DNA from: Acidobacteriota bacterium
GTDB taxonomy: Bacteria; Acidobacteriota; Blastocatellia; Pyrinomonadales; Pyrinomonadaceae
Length of the DNA: 7,809 nt
Reading direction: 5' to 3'
NCBI GenBank assembly: GCA_020199975.1
Contig: JAIVJP010000079.1
Coordinates: 1 to 7,809, forward strand
The notes under the pieces were generated by a model. The model worked only from the letters and a program-made list of their open reading frames with translations. It was not told where the DNA came from and ran no database searches. Positions within the stretch are counted from its first letter, which is position 1. Each line of letters opens with the position of its first letter. The translations under genes were made by a program, and so were the position numbers. Shown here in pieces: positions 1 to 5,770 of this stretch.

Positions 1-75
1 TTCCTACGAAGTCACCTGTGGGATCGGAGAACGGGTCCCGAGGGTGTATTCGTCAAAGTGATCGGTCCAAGGTAG
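1..75 (+). CDS. Possible 3' end of an upstream gene (partial)
   Basis: The frame beginning at base 1 is open for 24 codons and ends at TAG (73-75), just before the ribosome binding site of the next gene. The tail contains the segment EGVFVKVIGPR, which looks protein-like, but it is too short to assign to a family. The other two forward frames are also open for 19 or more codons, so this may be chance. If real, the gene would stop 12 nt before the selenoprotein start and the two could be co-transcribed. Confidence 0.2.
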   Translation, partial: FLRSHLWDRRTGPEGVFVKVIGPR

Positions 76-87
76 AAGGACTCGGGC

Positions 88-666
88 ATGGCTAACTTCA
101 AGAGCAGTCGTTGGAAATGGATGCTAATCGTAACGCTGTTTGCGGCGGCGATTGGTCTGGGGCTCTTCGCTTACCCACGTCCCAAGGTCCCACTCACTGA
201 CCTCCGAAGCGTGGAAGACCTTCGCGCAAGGTTTAATCAGGACAAGGGGAAGCCACGACTCATTCTTCTGCTTGCTCCGACATGAGCCGCTTGTTTGGCT
301 GGCGCCCGGCGGGTGCAAAACGAGCTTCTTGAAAAATACCCAACCACGGGATTGCAAGTTTACGTCGTCTGGTTCTCAATGATAGCAACTGATGCCCGAG
401 GCGCGTGGAGATGGACGGGCAATGTGATAACCGATCCCAGAGTTGTGCATTTTTGGGATGACAAGAAAGTAGTTGGTCGGTGGTTTGCGGTCCAGGAAAC
501 TCCGGAGGCGGATGATGCCGCGATTGTGTGGGACGCCTACTTTCTTTATGGTCCGAATGCGGAGTGGAATGCCAAACCTGAGCCGCCGGTAAGCTGGGGA
601 GCGACCGTTATCGATGAGTACGACACTCTGGAAAAGAACTTACTCCCGCTCCTAAAGGTGAAATAG
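88..666 (+). CDS. Membrane-anchored thioredoxin-like selenoprotein (UxxC), TGA-66 read as Sec
   Basis: Likely an extracytoplasmic thiol/selenol oxidoreductase of the thioredoxin fold; its partner is unknown. The ATG at 88 has an SD-like AGAAGGA at 74-80, spacing 7. The frame runs to TGA at 283-285 and then stays open in the same frame to TAG at 664-666, giving 192 residues if TGA encodes selenocysteine (U66). Residues 11-29 (WMLIVTLFAAAIGLGLFAY) form one hydrophobic N-terminal anchor. Beta-strand RLILLLAPT leads straight into U66-A-A-C69 and then a helix (LAGARRVQNELLEKY), the classic thioredoxin active-site layout with Sec replacing the N-terminal Cys. A later strand is LQVYVVWFSMI; the C-terminal part includes VVHFWDDKKVVGRWF and WDAYFLYGPNAEW. 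I recall Cys-containing relatives of this family but cannot search for them. A SECIS-like hairpin follows the TGA. A conventional caller would report two pieces, 88-285 and 295-666 (TTG start). The alternative is a nonsense mutation of a Cys codon, which is less likely given the position. Confidence 0.8.
289..325 (+). promoter_or_regulatory. Candidate bacterial SECIS hairpin
   Basis: Starting 3 nt after the TGA (283-285), the RNA can fold as a bipartite hairpin. The lower stem pairs 289-296 with 318-325 (8 pairs, one G-U), plus G297-C316 with A317 bulged. A 5-nt bulge (298-302) follows on the 5' side. The upper stem pairs CGCCC (303-307) with GGGTG (311-315), one G-U. The apical loop is G308-G309-C310, with 22 nt between the TGA and the loop. 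Bacterial SECIS elements bound by SelB sit inside the coding region, with a small apical loop carrying G in its first two positions about 16-37 nt after the UGA; this hairpin meets those conditions. The fold was made by eye with no energy calculation. Confidence 0.6.
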
Positions 667-671
667 CGTAG

Positions 672-753
672 CCTGTCAGAACGGGGAGCGGTGGCGACCG
701 GGTCCCAACTGGGAGAATAAAACCAGGTCGCTACCGCTGCCCGTTCTGACAGG
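672..753. repeat. Interspersed inverted repeat, copy 1
   Basis: Left arm 672-704 begins CCTGTCAGAACGGGGAGCGG; right arm 723-753 ends CCGTTCTGACAGG. The arms are nearly perfect complements (about 31 nt, a few mismatches) around an 18-nt spacer, so the transcript could form a long hairpin. It begins 6 nt after the selenoprotein stop codon. Related copies occur at 5595-5765 and 7214-7325. It resembles REP/MITE-like elements. No transposase is present in the window, and there is no clear target-site duplication. Confidence 0.85.
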
Positions 754-811
754 CACCAGCGATCGCTACGTTCCATGTATCCACTAATCATTCTCAGCAT
801 CTTTCGCTTGC

Positions 812-839
812 TTGACTCGGTGGTTCTCATGGATTTACT
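812..839 (+). promoter_or_regulatory. Possible sigma-70-type promoter for the hydrolase
   Basis: TTGACT (812-817, five of six bases of the -35 consensus) is followed after 16 nt by TTTACT (834-839, four of six bases of the -10 consensus). It lies 33 nt before the preferred ATG at 872 and just after repeat copy 1. If real, transcription would begin near 846, which excludes a translation start at TTG 812. Acidobacterial promoters are poorly defined, so this is tentative. Confidence 0.28.
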
Positions 840-871
840 TCTGGAGGGTACACTGGAGCCCGGGTCCCCAT

Positions 872-1561
872 ATGTTCATGGCCGAACAACCGGAAAAAAT
901 CACTGTTGAGCTTAATGAGCGAGACAAAATCACTGCGCTACTTTACTCCGCCTCGCAGGTTAATCGCGCCAGCATCACCGTGCTGCTCGGCCACGGCGCC
1001 GGAGCAAATCAGACGCACCCGTTTATGCGTTTGTTCGCAAGCGGTCTTGCCGCGCGCGGTTTTGACTCCATGACCTTCAACTTTCTATACACCGAGACAG
1101 GCCGTCGTGCGCCCGATCCGAAAGCCACACTTGAATCTTGTTACCGCGCTGTAATCGAAGCAGCGCTCGAGCACAAAAAACTGAGAGGCAACCGTTTAGT
1201 AGTTGGTGGCAAATCAATGGGCGGGCGCATTGCTTCTCAGGTTGCGGCAGCGGAGAGAAGCGACATCGAGGGGCTGGTGTTTCTCGGCTATCCCCTGCAT
1301 CCGCCGGGAAAGCCCGAACAATTACGCGATAAGCATCTGCAGAACGTTGGCGCACCTATGCTGTTCGTGCAAGGTTCACGCGACGCCTTCGGTACGCCTG
1401 AGGAGCTGCGCGCAGTGATCAAAAAACTCCATCTGCCCGCAACCCTCTTTGTCATCGAAGGCGGAGATCATTCATTCAAGGTCCTCAAAAGCTCACCACT
1501 TACGCAAGAGCAAGTGTATGAAGAGGCGATGGACGCAATCGTCCGCTGGCTGGCGATCTGA
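872..1561 (+). CDS. KANL3/Tex30-like alpha/beta hydrolase
   Basis: Predicted cytosolic serine hydrolase of the compact KANL3/Tex30 alpha/beta-hydrolase type (distantly dienelactone-hydrolase-like); the substrate is unknown. The 229 residues contain the oxyanion-region motif LLGHGAGA (38-45), the nucleophile elbow GGKSMGGR (112-119, Ser115), the acid in GSRDAFG (Asp171) and the catalytic histidine in EGGDHSF (His200), so the triad is complete. No signal peptide is visible. The frame is open upstream to a TTG at 812, but those residues (rich in W, with no conserved pattern) look like translated leader, and a possible promoter lies over them. I therefore chose ATG 872; ATG 878 is equally plausible, and only a weak TGGAG at 853-857 precedes them. 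It is convergent with the FAD oxidoreductase downstream. Confidence 0.88.
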   Translation: MFMAEQPEKITVELNERDKITALLYSASQVNRASITVLLGHGAGANQTHPFMRLFASGLAARGFDSMTFNFLYTETGRRAPDPKATLESCYRAVIEAALEHKKLRGNRLVVGGKSMGGRIASQVAAAERSDIEGLVFLGYPLHPPGKPEQLRDKHLQNVGAPMLFVQGSRDAFGTPEELRAVIKKLHLPATLFVIEGGDHSFKVLKSSPLTQEQVYEEAMDAIVRWLAI

Positions 1562-1608
1562 GACTACGAACTGCGGATTAAGAACGTGTAGCTTGATATC
1601 GCCAAGAG

Positions 1609-1636
1609 TTTTAAAGGCCGACGGTGCTTCTCGGCC
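1609..1636 (-). terminator. Weak intrinsic-terminator-like hairpin for the FAD oxidoreductase
   Basis: On the minus strand, 23 nt after the oxidoreductase stop, GGCCGA and TCGGCC (1631-1636 and 1616-1621) form a 6-bp GC-rich stem with a 9-nt loop, followed by TTTAAAA. The T tract is short, so it may be inefficient. It sits in the roughly 100-nt gap between the convergent hydrolase and oxidoreductase genes. Confidence 0.3.
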
Positions 1637-1659
1637 AGGATCCTTAAACTCAAGCAAAC

Positions 1660-2820
1660 CTACAGGACTGCAGTTTCTTCCAGAAGCTTTCCTTCGGCAA
1701 AGCGTCCCAGACCGAGCTGCGACGTATCGATGAGATCGGAGTTGCCGCGCAGAATTAGATCAGCCGTGATGCGACCCGCAGCGGGGGAGTGCATTACGCC
1801 GTGGCCGCTGAACCCATTAGCGAAATACAGGCCACGCACTTCGGGGGTGGATCCGATGATGGCGTGATGGTCGGGAGTCATCTCGTATAACCCGGCCCAC
1901 GAGCGGCGCGGATTAACCGCAGCCTCTGCCAGGCAGGGCACGCGATCGGCGGCGCGAGTTAAGATCTTTTCCACGAAAGTTGGGTCGAAGTCGGTTTTGA
2001 ATCCCGCGATTTCTTCGGGATCATTCCAGGCCAACAGAATCCCCGTGCCCTCACGCCGGAAGTGGAAACCGGTAGACATGTCTATGACCATGGGAAACCG
2101 TTTGGGTAGCTTATCGAATGGCTCGGTGGGAACGAGCTGGCGCCGCAAGGGCTCAACCGGAAGATCAACGCCGGCCATGATTGCGACCTCGGCGGCCCAG
2201 GGGCCGGCTGCATTAACGATGACTTGAGTTGCAACGCGACCGCGTTTTGTCACAATCCCGGTTACTTGACCATTCTCAACCTCAATACCCGTAACCGGCG
2301 TGTCGAGCCACAACCTCACGCCTAGTTCTCGCGCCTTCAGCATGAATCCCATCATCACGCTGTGAGGATCGACAAAGCCGTCGGTAGGACAGTAAGTGCC
2401 ACCAAGCACATCATCGACTCGTAGTTGAGGGACAAATTTCGCAATGTCGTCGCGGCTTACCATCTCAACATTCTTCAATCCCAGCGCCATCTGACGTTCG
2501 CGATTGCCTTCCAGGTAATTGAGGTGGCGTTCGTTCGTGGCGCAGAAGAGGTAGCCGTGCGCGCGATAGTCGGCTGGATAACCCACAACTTCATCAAAGC
2601 TCGCGAAGAAATCGATCGAATAGATCGACATCTGGATGTTTACGGGCGTCGAAAACTGCGCGCGCACACCGCCCATGCTTTTCCCTGTCGAGCCCTTACC
2701 CTGATGAGCTTCGCGTTCAATCACCAACACATCCGTGCAACCAGCTTCCGCCAGATGATAGGCCACGCTTGAGCCTACAATCCCGCTGCCGATAATCACA
2801 ACGTCTGCGGTTTCACTCAT
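1660..2820 (-). CDS. FAD-dependent oxidoreductase, DAO family (sarcosine oxidase beta / glycine oxidase-like)
   Basis: Predicted flavoprotein that oxidises a secondary or primary amine of an amino-acid-like substrate; the exact substrate cannot be read from the sequence. The protein has 386 residues, normal for single-subunit DAO proteins (PF01266). The Rossmann dinucleotide-binding motif IIGSGIVGSSVAYHLAEAG (9-27) is followed by the ribose-binding acidic end VLVIERE (31-37). Further signatures are GSTGKSMGGVRAQF (43-56), VNAAGPWA (202-209), a substrate-domain stretch near FHFRREGTGILLAW (252-265) and the C-terminal FAD-contact region LYFANGFSGHGVMHSPAAGR (331-350). The frame extends upstream to 2898, but the ATG at 2820 (MSETADVVIIGSG) puts the nucleotide-binding fold at the usual distance from the N-terminus. 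No strong ribosome binding site is visible. It diverges from the DUF1801-like gene. It could pair functionally with amino-acid catabolism (the broken GDH nearby), but they are not in one operon. Confidence 0.9.
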   Translation of the reverse strand: MSETADVVIIGSGIVGSSVAYHLAEAGCTDVLVIEREAHQGKGSTGKSMGGVRAQFSTPVNIQMSIYSIDFFASFDEVVGYPADYRAHGYLFCATNERHLNYLEGNRERQMALGLKNVEMVSRDDIAKFVPQLRVDDVLGGTYCPTDGFVDPHSVMMGFMLKARELGVRLWLDTPVTGIEVENGQVTGIVTKRGRVATQVIVNAAGPWAAEVAIMAGVDLPVEPLRRQLVPTEPFDKLPKRFPMVIDMSTGFHFRREGTGILLAWNDPEEIAGFKTDFDPTFVEKILTRAADRVPCLAEAAVNPRRSWAGLYEMTPDHHAIIGSTPEVRGLYFANGFSGHGVMHSPAAGRITADLILRGNSDLIDTSQLGLGRFAEGKLLEETAVL

Positions 2821-3033
2821 GGTTGTCGTTAAGTGGGATGATTTCGTACAATTGGTAGCCGAGGATAAGCCTGTCTCTGTTATGCGACGCCCCAGCAACT
2901 TGACCAGATGGCGTGCAAAACAGGACTACGCTTGCGAGAGCGCTGGAGCAACTGGCACCGTAAGCCTTACACGCCATGCGATAAAATGCACGTCTCGGCC
3001 TACGTGCGGCCGTGAGATTCGGAGAACCGAGAA

Positions 3034-3399
3034 ATGCCCACGGACGATTTCCAAACCACATTTCAAGCACTAAAGTCGATTCTCGAACGCTACGCGCCGC
3101 ATCTGAAAGTGGTGAGCGACAAACCGGGCAACTATTATCTCGACACTCACCGCATCTTGAAGAACGAGAAGCCGATGTTCTTCGGAGCCGTTCATACTGG
3201 GAAAGCGTATGTTAGTTTTCACTTGATGCCGGTTTACGCCTTTCCGGAATTGCTCGAAGGCATTTCTCCTGACCTGAAAAAACGTATGCAGGGCAAATCG
3301 TGTTTCAACTTCACCTCGGTTGACCAAAGGCTTTTCAAAGAACTCGCCAAACTCACGAAAGTCGGCTTCGCTCGTTACAAAGCAGAGAAGTTCGTTTAG
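3034..3399 (+). CDS. DUF1801-like small conserved protein
   Basis: This 121-residue soluble protein has no signal peptide or membrane segment. It recalls the DUF1801 / YdhG-like group (PF08818), whose function is not established beyond a proposed link to iron handling in Bacillus. The features behind the match are the central block PMFFGAVHTGKAYVSFHLMP (47-66), ISPDLKKRMQGKSCFNF (77-93) and the C-terminal helix region LFKELAKLTKVGFARYK (100-116). The ATG at 3034 has GGAG at 3021-3024 with spacing 9, which supports this start. A possible -10-like TAAAAT lies at 2982-2987 without a convincing -35. It stands alone, with divergent FAD oxidoreductase upstream and a 299-nt spacer downstream. The family assignment is from memory of the sequence pattern and is moderately secure. 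Confidence 0.8.
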   Translation: MPTDDFQTTFQALKSILERYAPHLKVVSDKPGNYYLDTHRILKNEKPMFFGAVHTGKAYVSFHLMPVYAFPELLEGISPDLKKRMQGKSCFNFTSVDQRLFKELAKLTKVGFARYKAEKFV

Positions 3400-3481
3400 G
3401 CCTCGAGAGAAGTCAAGTTTCAACACCGAACCAGAGACTCATCGCGGCGTTTAGCTGCAGCCAGGACGTGGCGTCAAGCAC

Positions 3482-3550
3482 GATCCACGAAATCGCACAA
3501 AATGACACTAACAAAACCTTCCTTAGTTTGTTCGTGAGCTTTCGCGGATC
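3482..3550. repeat. Imperfect inverted repeat in the DUF1801-GDH spacer
   Basis: Left arm 3482-3501 (starting GATCCACGAAATC) and right arm 3531-3550 (ending TTTCGCGGATC) are imperfect complements, roughly 15 of 20 positions, separated by about 29 nt. Sequences of the type TTTCGTGGATC recur as intergenic filler in several bacterial phyla, so this is probably another dispersed element. Apart from it I see nothing in the spacer 3400-3698 except the ribosome binding site of the next gene (AGGAG, 3685-3689). Confidence 0.4.
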
Positions 3551-3698
3551 GGACTTCTGGCCCCTCAGTTGTCGTCGGGTGCCACGCACCTGGTTGTGCA
3601 AACTGCACCGATACTCATCTTCGCAGACGTTGGACTTTGCCCATTGGACATTCTAGGATTGCACCGCTCTCGCATCCCTCTTGCAGGAGTTAAGCCAA

Positions 3699-4768
3699 AT
3701 GGCGACTAAAGAGGCCTTTCAGGAAGAACTGAATCCGTTTGAGATTGCCAAGCAGCAGTTCAACATTGCCGCTGATTACCTCAATCTCGATCCTTCCCTG
3801 CGACACGTCCTTGAAACCCCGAAGCGCCAGTTAATTGTTTCCATTCCCGTGAAGATGGACGGTGGCGATGTCCAGGTCTTCGAGGGATATCGCGTCCAGC
3901 ACAATATGAAATTGCACCCATCATCGGCCCCGATCGCGACATCCCCGCTCCCGATGTCTACACGGACGAGCAAACTATGGCTTGGATCATGGACACCCTT
4001 TCGATGGTGCGCGGGCACACTGAACTGGGGGTGGTTACCGGCAAGCCAATCTCGCTGGGTGGCTCACTGGGACGCAATGAAGCCACGGCCCGCGGTTGCC
4101 TTTATGCGTTGCGCGAGGCTTGCAATGTGAAAGGCATGAGCCTCAAGGGATCGCGGGTGTCCGTTCACGGCTTTGGCAATGCAGGTGCAAACATCGCGCG
4201 ACTGGTGGCAGCGGATGGAGCGCGCGTTGTCGCGATTTGCGATTCAAAAGCGGGCCTCTATGCTGAGGGCGGAATTGATATTCAGGAAGCGCTCCGGCAC
4301 AAAGCGAAGACGAGTTCCTTGACCGGTCTGGCCGGAGTGAAGGAGATACCGCGCGACGATGTGCTGACAGTCGATTGTGACATCCTATTGCCCTCCGCCC
4401 TCGAAAACGCAATTACGCTCGCGAATGTCGGACAGGTGAAGGCCAGGATCATTGCCGAACTAGCGAATGGCCCAACAACGCCCGGATCTGACCGCGTTCT
4501 GGCCGACAAAGGCGTGTTCCTCGTTCCAGATATTCTGGCGAATGCTGGAGGCGTCACGGTCAGCTATTACGAATGGGTGCAGGACCAGTATTCGTTCTTC
4601 TGGTCCGAGTCCCACATCAATGAAACTCTGGAGCAAGCCATGCGGACGGCATTCAGGGGGGTTCACGATACCGCGCACCGCTACAACACGGATATGAGAA
4701 CAGGAGCGTATATCCTCGCCGTCGACCGCGTAGCGGAGGCAACGCGAGTGCGCGGGATATTTCCGTGA
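3699..4768 (+). pseudogene. Glu/Leu/Phe/Val dehydrogenase with internal deletion and frame change
   Basis: An intact member would interconvert glutamate and 2-oxoglutarate plus ammonia with NAD(P). The start is ATG 3699, with AGGAG at 3685-3689 (spacing 9). The first 70 residues are normal: NPFEIAKQQF, a helix, RQLIVSIPVKMD and the strand VFEGYRVQHNM ending at 3908. Family members then continue with the PAKGGIR and GGAKGG lysine motifs. Here the sequence jumps, in another frame beginning at 3908, to EIAPIIGPDRDIPAPDVYTD. From there the protein is normal to TGA 4766-4768 (286 residues), including the coenzyme domain with GFGNAG (about 4169-4186), NGPTTPGSD, LANAGGVTVSYYEW and the terminal RGIFP. 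The sum of 356 residues against about 420 for the family implies a loss near 200 nt, covering the substrate-binding and catalytic lysines. No working enzyme can be made. A start at ATG 3977 would give only the nucleotide-binding domain. Assembly error is the alternative. Confidence 0.88.
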
Positions 4769-4847
4769 AACTGTCCTTTTGTTCTTTGATCTTCGATCTT
4801 TGTTTCTGTTCACCGCCAGCCGTGCCAGTGCGGGAACCTCTGTTTTT

Positions 4848-5045
4848 CGCGGAAGGCGTTAGCTAATTGCAGACCAGGGTTGCTTCAACCCTGGTCTTAT
4901 AAAATCGAACGATGTAACACCGAAGGTGTTGGCGAATGTTTCGTGCACAAGTTAGCGAACTCTTTCAGAGTTTAGCTGCTTATTGAGAATCTGAGCCCAG
5001 GGTTGAAGCAACCCTGGGCTCCAATTCGCCAACGCCTTCGGCGTA
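4848..5045. repeat. Nested-hairpin element A (trinucleotide-loop hairpin cluster)
   Basis: This roughly 200-nt element has outer arms 4848-4897 and 4993-5045 that are inverted copies of each other. It is also a chain of small hairpins, nearly all with 3-nt loops: AGACCAGGGTTG/CAACCCTGGTCT around CTT (4871-4897, 12 bp perfect); AACACC/GGTGTT around GAA (4916-4930); AACTCT/AGAGTT around TTC (4958-4972); GAGCCCAGGGTTG/CAACCCTGGGCTC around AAG (4993-5021, 13 bp perfect); ACGCC/GGCGT around TTC (5032-5044). A degenerate sixth lies at 4848-4858. The rest of the gene-free stretch 4769-5198 shows no gene, no good terminator after GDH and no clear promoter. Confidence 0.85.
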
Positions 5046-5198
5046 ATATGTTCCGGGTTTTCACACAGTCTCCGTAGCGACCGGTTGTCGTGGACCTTCC
5101 GAGCTATGAATCGTGTAACTCAAGAGATAACTGGATCATCTCAACGTTAACTTCACGCCGACAAAGCACAAAGGACAAAGTACAAATTTCCAAATGAA

Positions 5199-5553
5199 AT
5201 GAAAGACAAGATTATAGTTTACGAAAAGCCCACTTGAACGAAGTGCCAAGAAATGGATTCGTTGCTCCGTGAGAGTGGCATACCATTCGAAAAAGTTAAC
5301 TACTACACGGCGCCTCTCACTAAGAGGAAGGTGCGTGAATTGTCAGCGAAGATGAAGCTGTCGGCGCGCGCATTGTTGCGTGCGAGCGAACCCATTTTAC
5401 CGTGAGCTCGGCTTAGGCAAGGACGAGTTTACTGAGGACGAGATCATTTCGCTGATGATTGAACATCCTGACCTTATACAACGCCCGATTGTCGAACGCG
5501 GATCTCGCGGGGTCCTCGGCCGACCAACCGAGAACGTTAAGGATCTGTTATAA
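5199..5553 (+). pseudogene. ArsC/Spx-family selenoprotein (UxxC), frameshifted by one base
   Basis: Homologue of the arsenate reductase-like (PF03960) thioredoxin-fold family; whether it reduces arsenate or acts as a general redox or Spx-like protein cannot be decided. From ATG 5199 the frame reads KIIVYEKPT, then TGA at 5235-5237, then TKCQEMDSLL. The TGA occupies the catalytic Cys position, giving U13-T-K-C16. Sec-containing ArsC-like proteins are known in bacteria. The frame continues with GIPFEKVNYYTAPLTKRKV to ASEPI (5396), where an extra T in TTTT (5395-5398) shifts it into a stop at 5403-5405. Skipping one T restores YRELGLGKDEFTEDEIISLM and the family hallmark LIQRPIVERGSRGVLGRP, to TAA 5551-5553. 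The corrected length is 117 residues, normal for the family. A weak SECIS-like fold exists (see findings). No good ribosome binding site is visible. The frameshift may be a homopolymer sequencing error; otherwise the gene is recently inactivated. Confidence 0.85.
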
Positions 5554-5594
5554 CTCTGGGAGTTAGGGGTTAGCGGAGGGCGACACTGCTTTAC

Positions 5595-5765
5595 GTCAGA
5601 ACAGGGAGCAGTAGCAACCTGGTCAGCAGCGTGATACTCAACAAAGGAGCAGGAGACGTGAACCAGAGATTGACACAGCTTCAAAGCCGCCCCGGCCCAC
5701 CAGGTCGCTACCACCACCCCAGCCGGGCTGCCCGGCTGGGGACCCCGGTCCGCTCCCTGTTCTGT
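5595..5765. repeat. Interspersed inverted repeat, copy 2 (longer, with inserted palindrome)
   Basis: Left arm 5595-5624 (GTCAGAACAGGGAGCAGTAG then CAACCTGGTC) matches the left arm of copies 1 and 3. The right arm is split: ACCAGGTCGCTACC (5699-5712) and CCGGTCCGCTCCCTGTTCTG (5745-5764), separated by a segment containing a perfect palindrome. The spacer (about 75 nt) has no supported gene. The element begins about 40 nt after the ArsC-like stop and ends within a few bases of the radA start codon. Confidence 0.75.
5717..5741. repeat. Perfect 12-bp palindrome inside repeat copy 2
   Basis: CCCCAGCCGGGC, a central T, then GCCCGGCTGGGG is a perfect inverted repeat. It is absent from copies 1 and 3, so it is probably a separate hairpin inserted into, or acquired by, the right arm of copy 2. 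It lies 30 nt before the radA start and would form a very stable hairpin in any transcript reading from the ArsC-like gene into radA. There is no T tract after it, so it is not a typical intrinsic terminator. Confidence 0.7.
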
Positions 5766-5770
5766 ATTAA

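Noticed and set aside
295..666. Separate 123-residue gene starting at TTG 295
   Set aside because: It is in the same frame as ATG 88 and begins three codons after the in-frame TGA. It has no ribosome binding site and would lack the first strand of the thioredoxin fold. Sec read-through explains both pieces.
812..871. Longer hydrolase start at TTG 812
   Set aside because: The extra 20 residues do not resemble the family and overlap a possible promoter; ATG 872 gives a normal N-terminus.
2425..2772. 115-codon forward ORF opposite the FAD oxidoreductase
   Set aside because: Antisense shadow of a well-supported flavoprotein, with no recognisable motif of its own.
2821..2898. 26-residue N-terminal extension of the FAD oxidoreductase
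   Set aside because: The Rossmann motif should lie within the first 10-15 residues, which ATG 2820 provides.
3977..4768. Independent short dehydrogenase from ATG 3977
   Set aside because: Coding similarity to GDH continues upstream to 3908 in the same frame, and there is no ribosome binding site at 3977. It is the 3' part of a deleted GDH.
4783..4847. Intrinsic terminator after GDH using the TGTTTTT run
   Set aside because: No convincing GC-rich stem precedes the T run.
4848..5045. CRISPR array
   Set aside because: The repeated hairpins are inverted, differ in sequence and have no regular direct repeats or spacers; no cas genes are nearby.
5403..5405. Second in-frame TGA of the ArsC-like gene as another Sec codon
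   Set aside because: It appears only because of the extra T in 5395-5398. In the corrected frame these bases are part of CGT-GAG codons, and the family has no Cys there.
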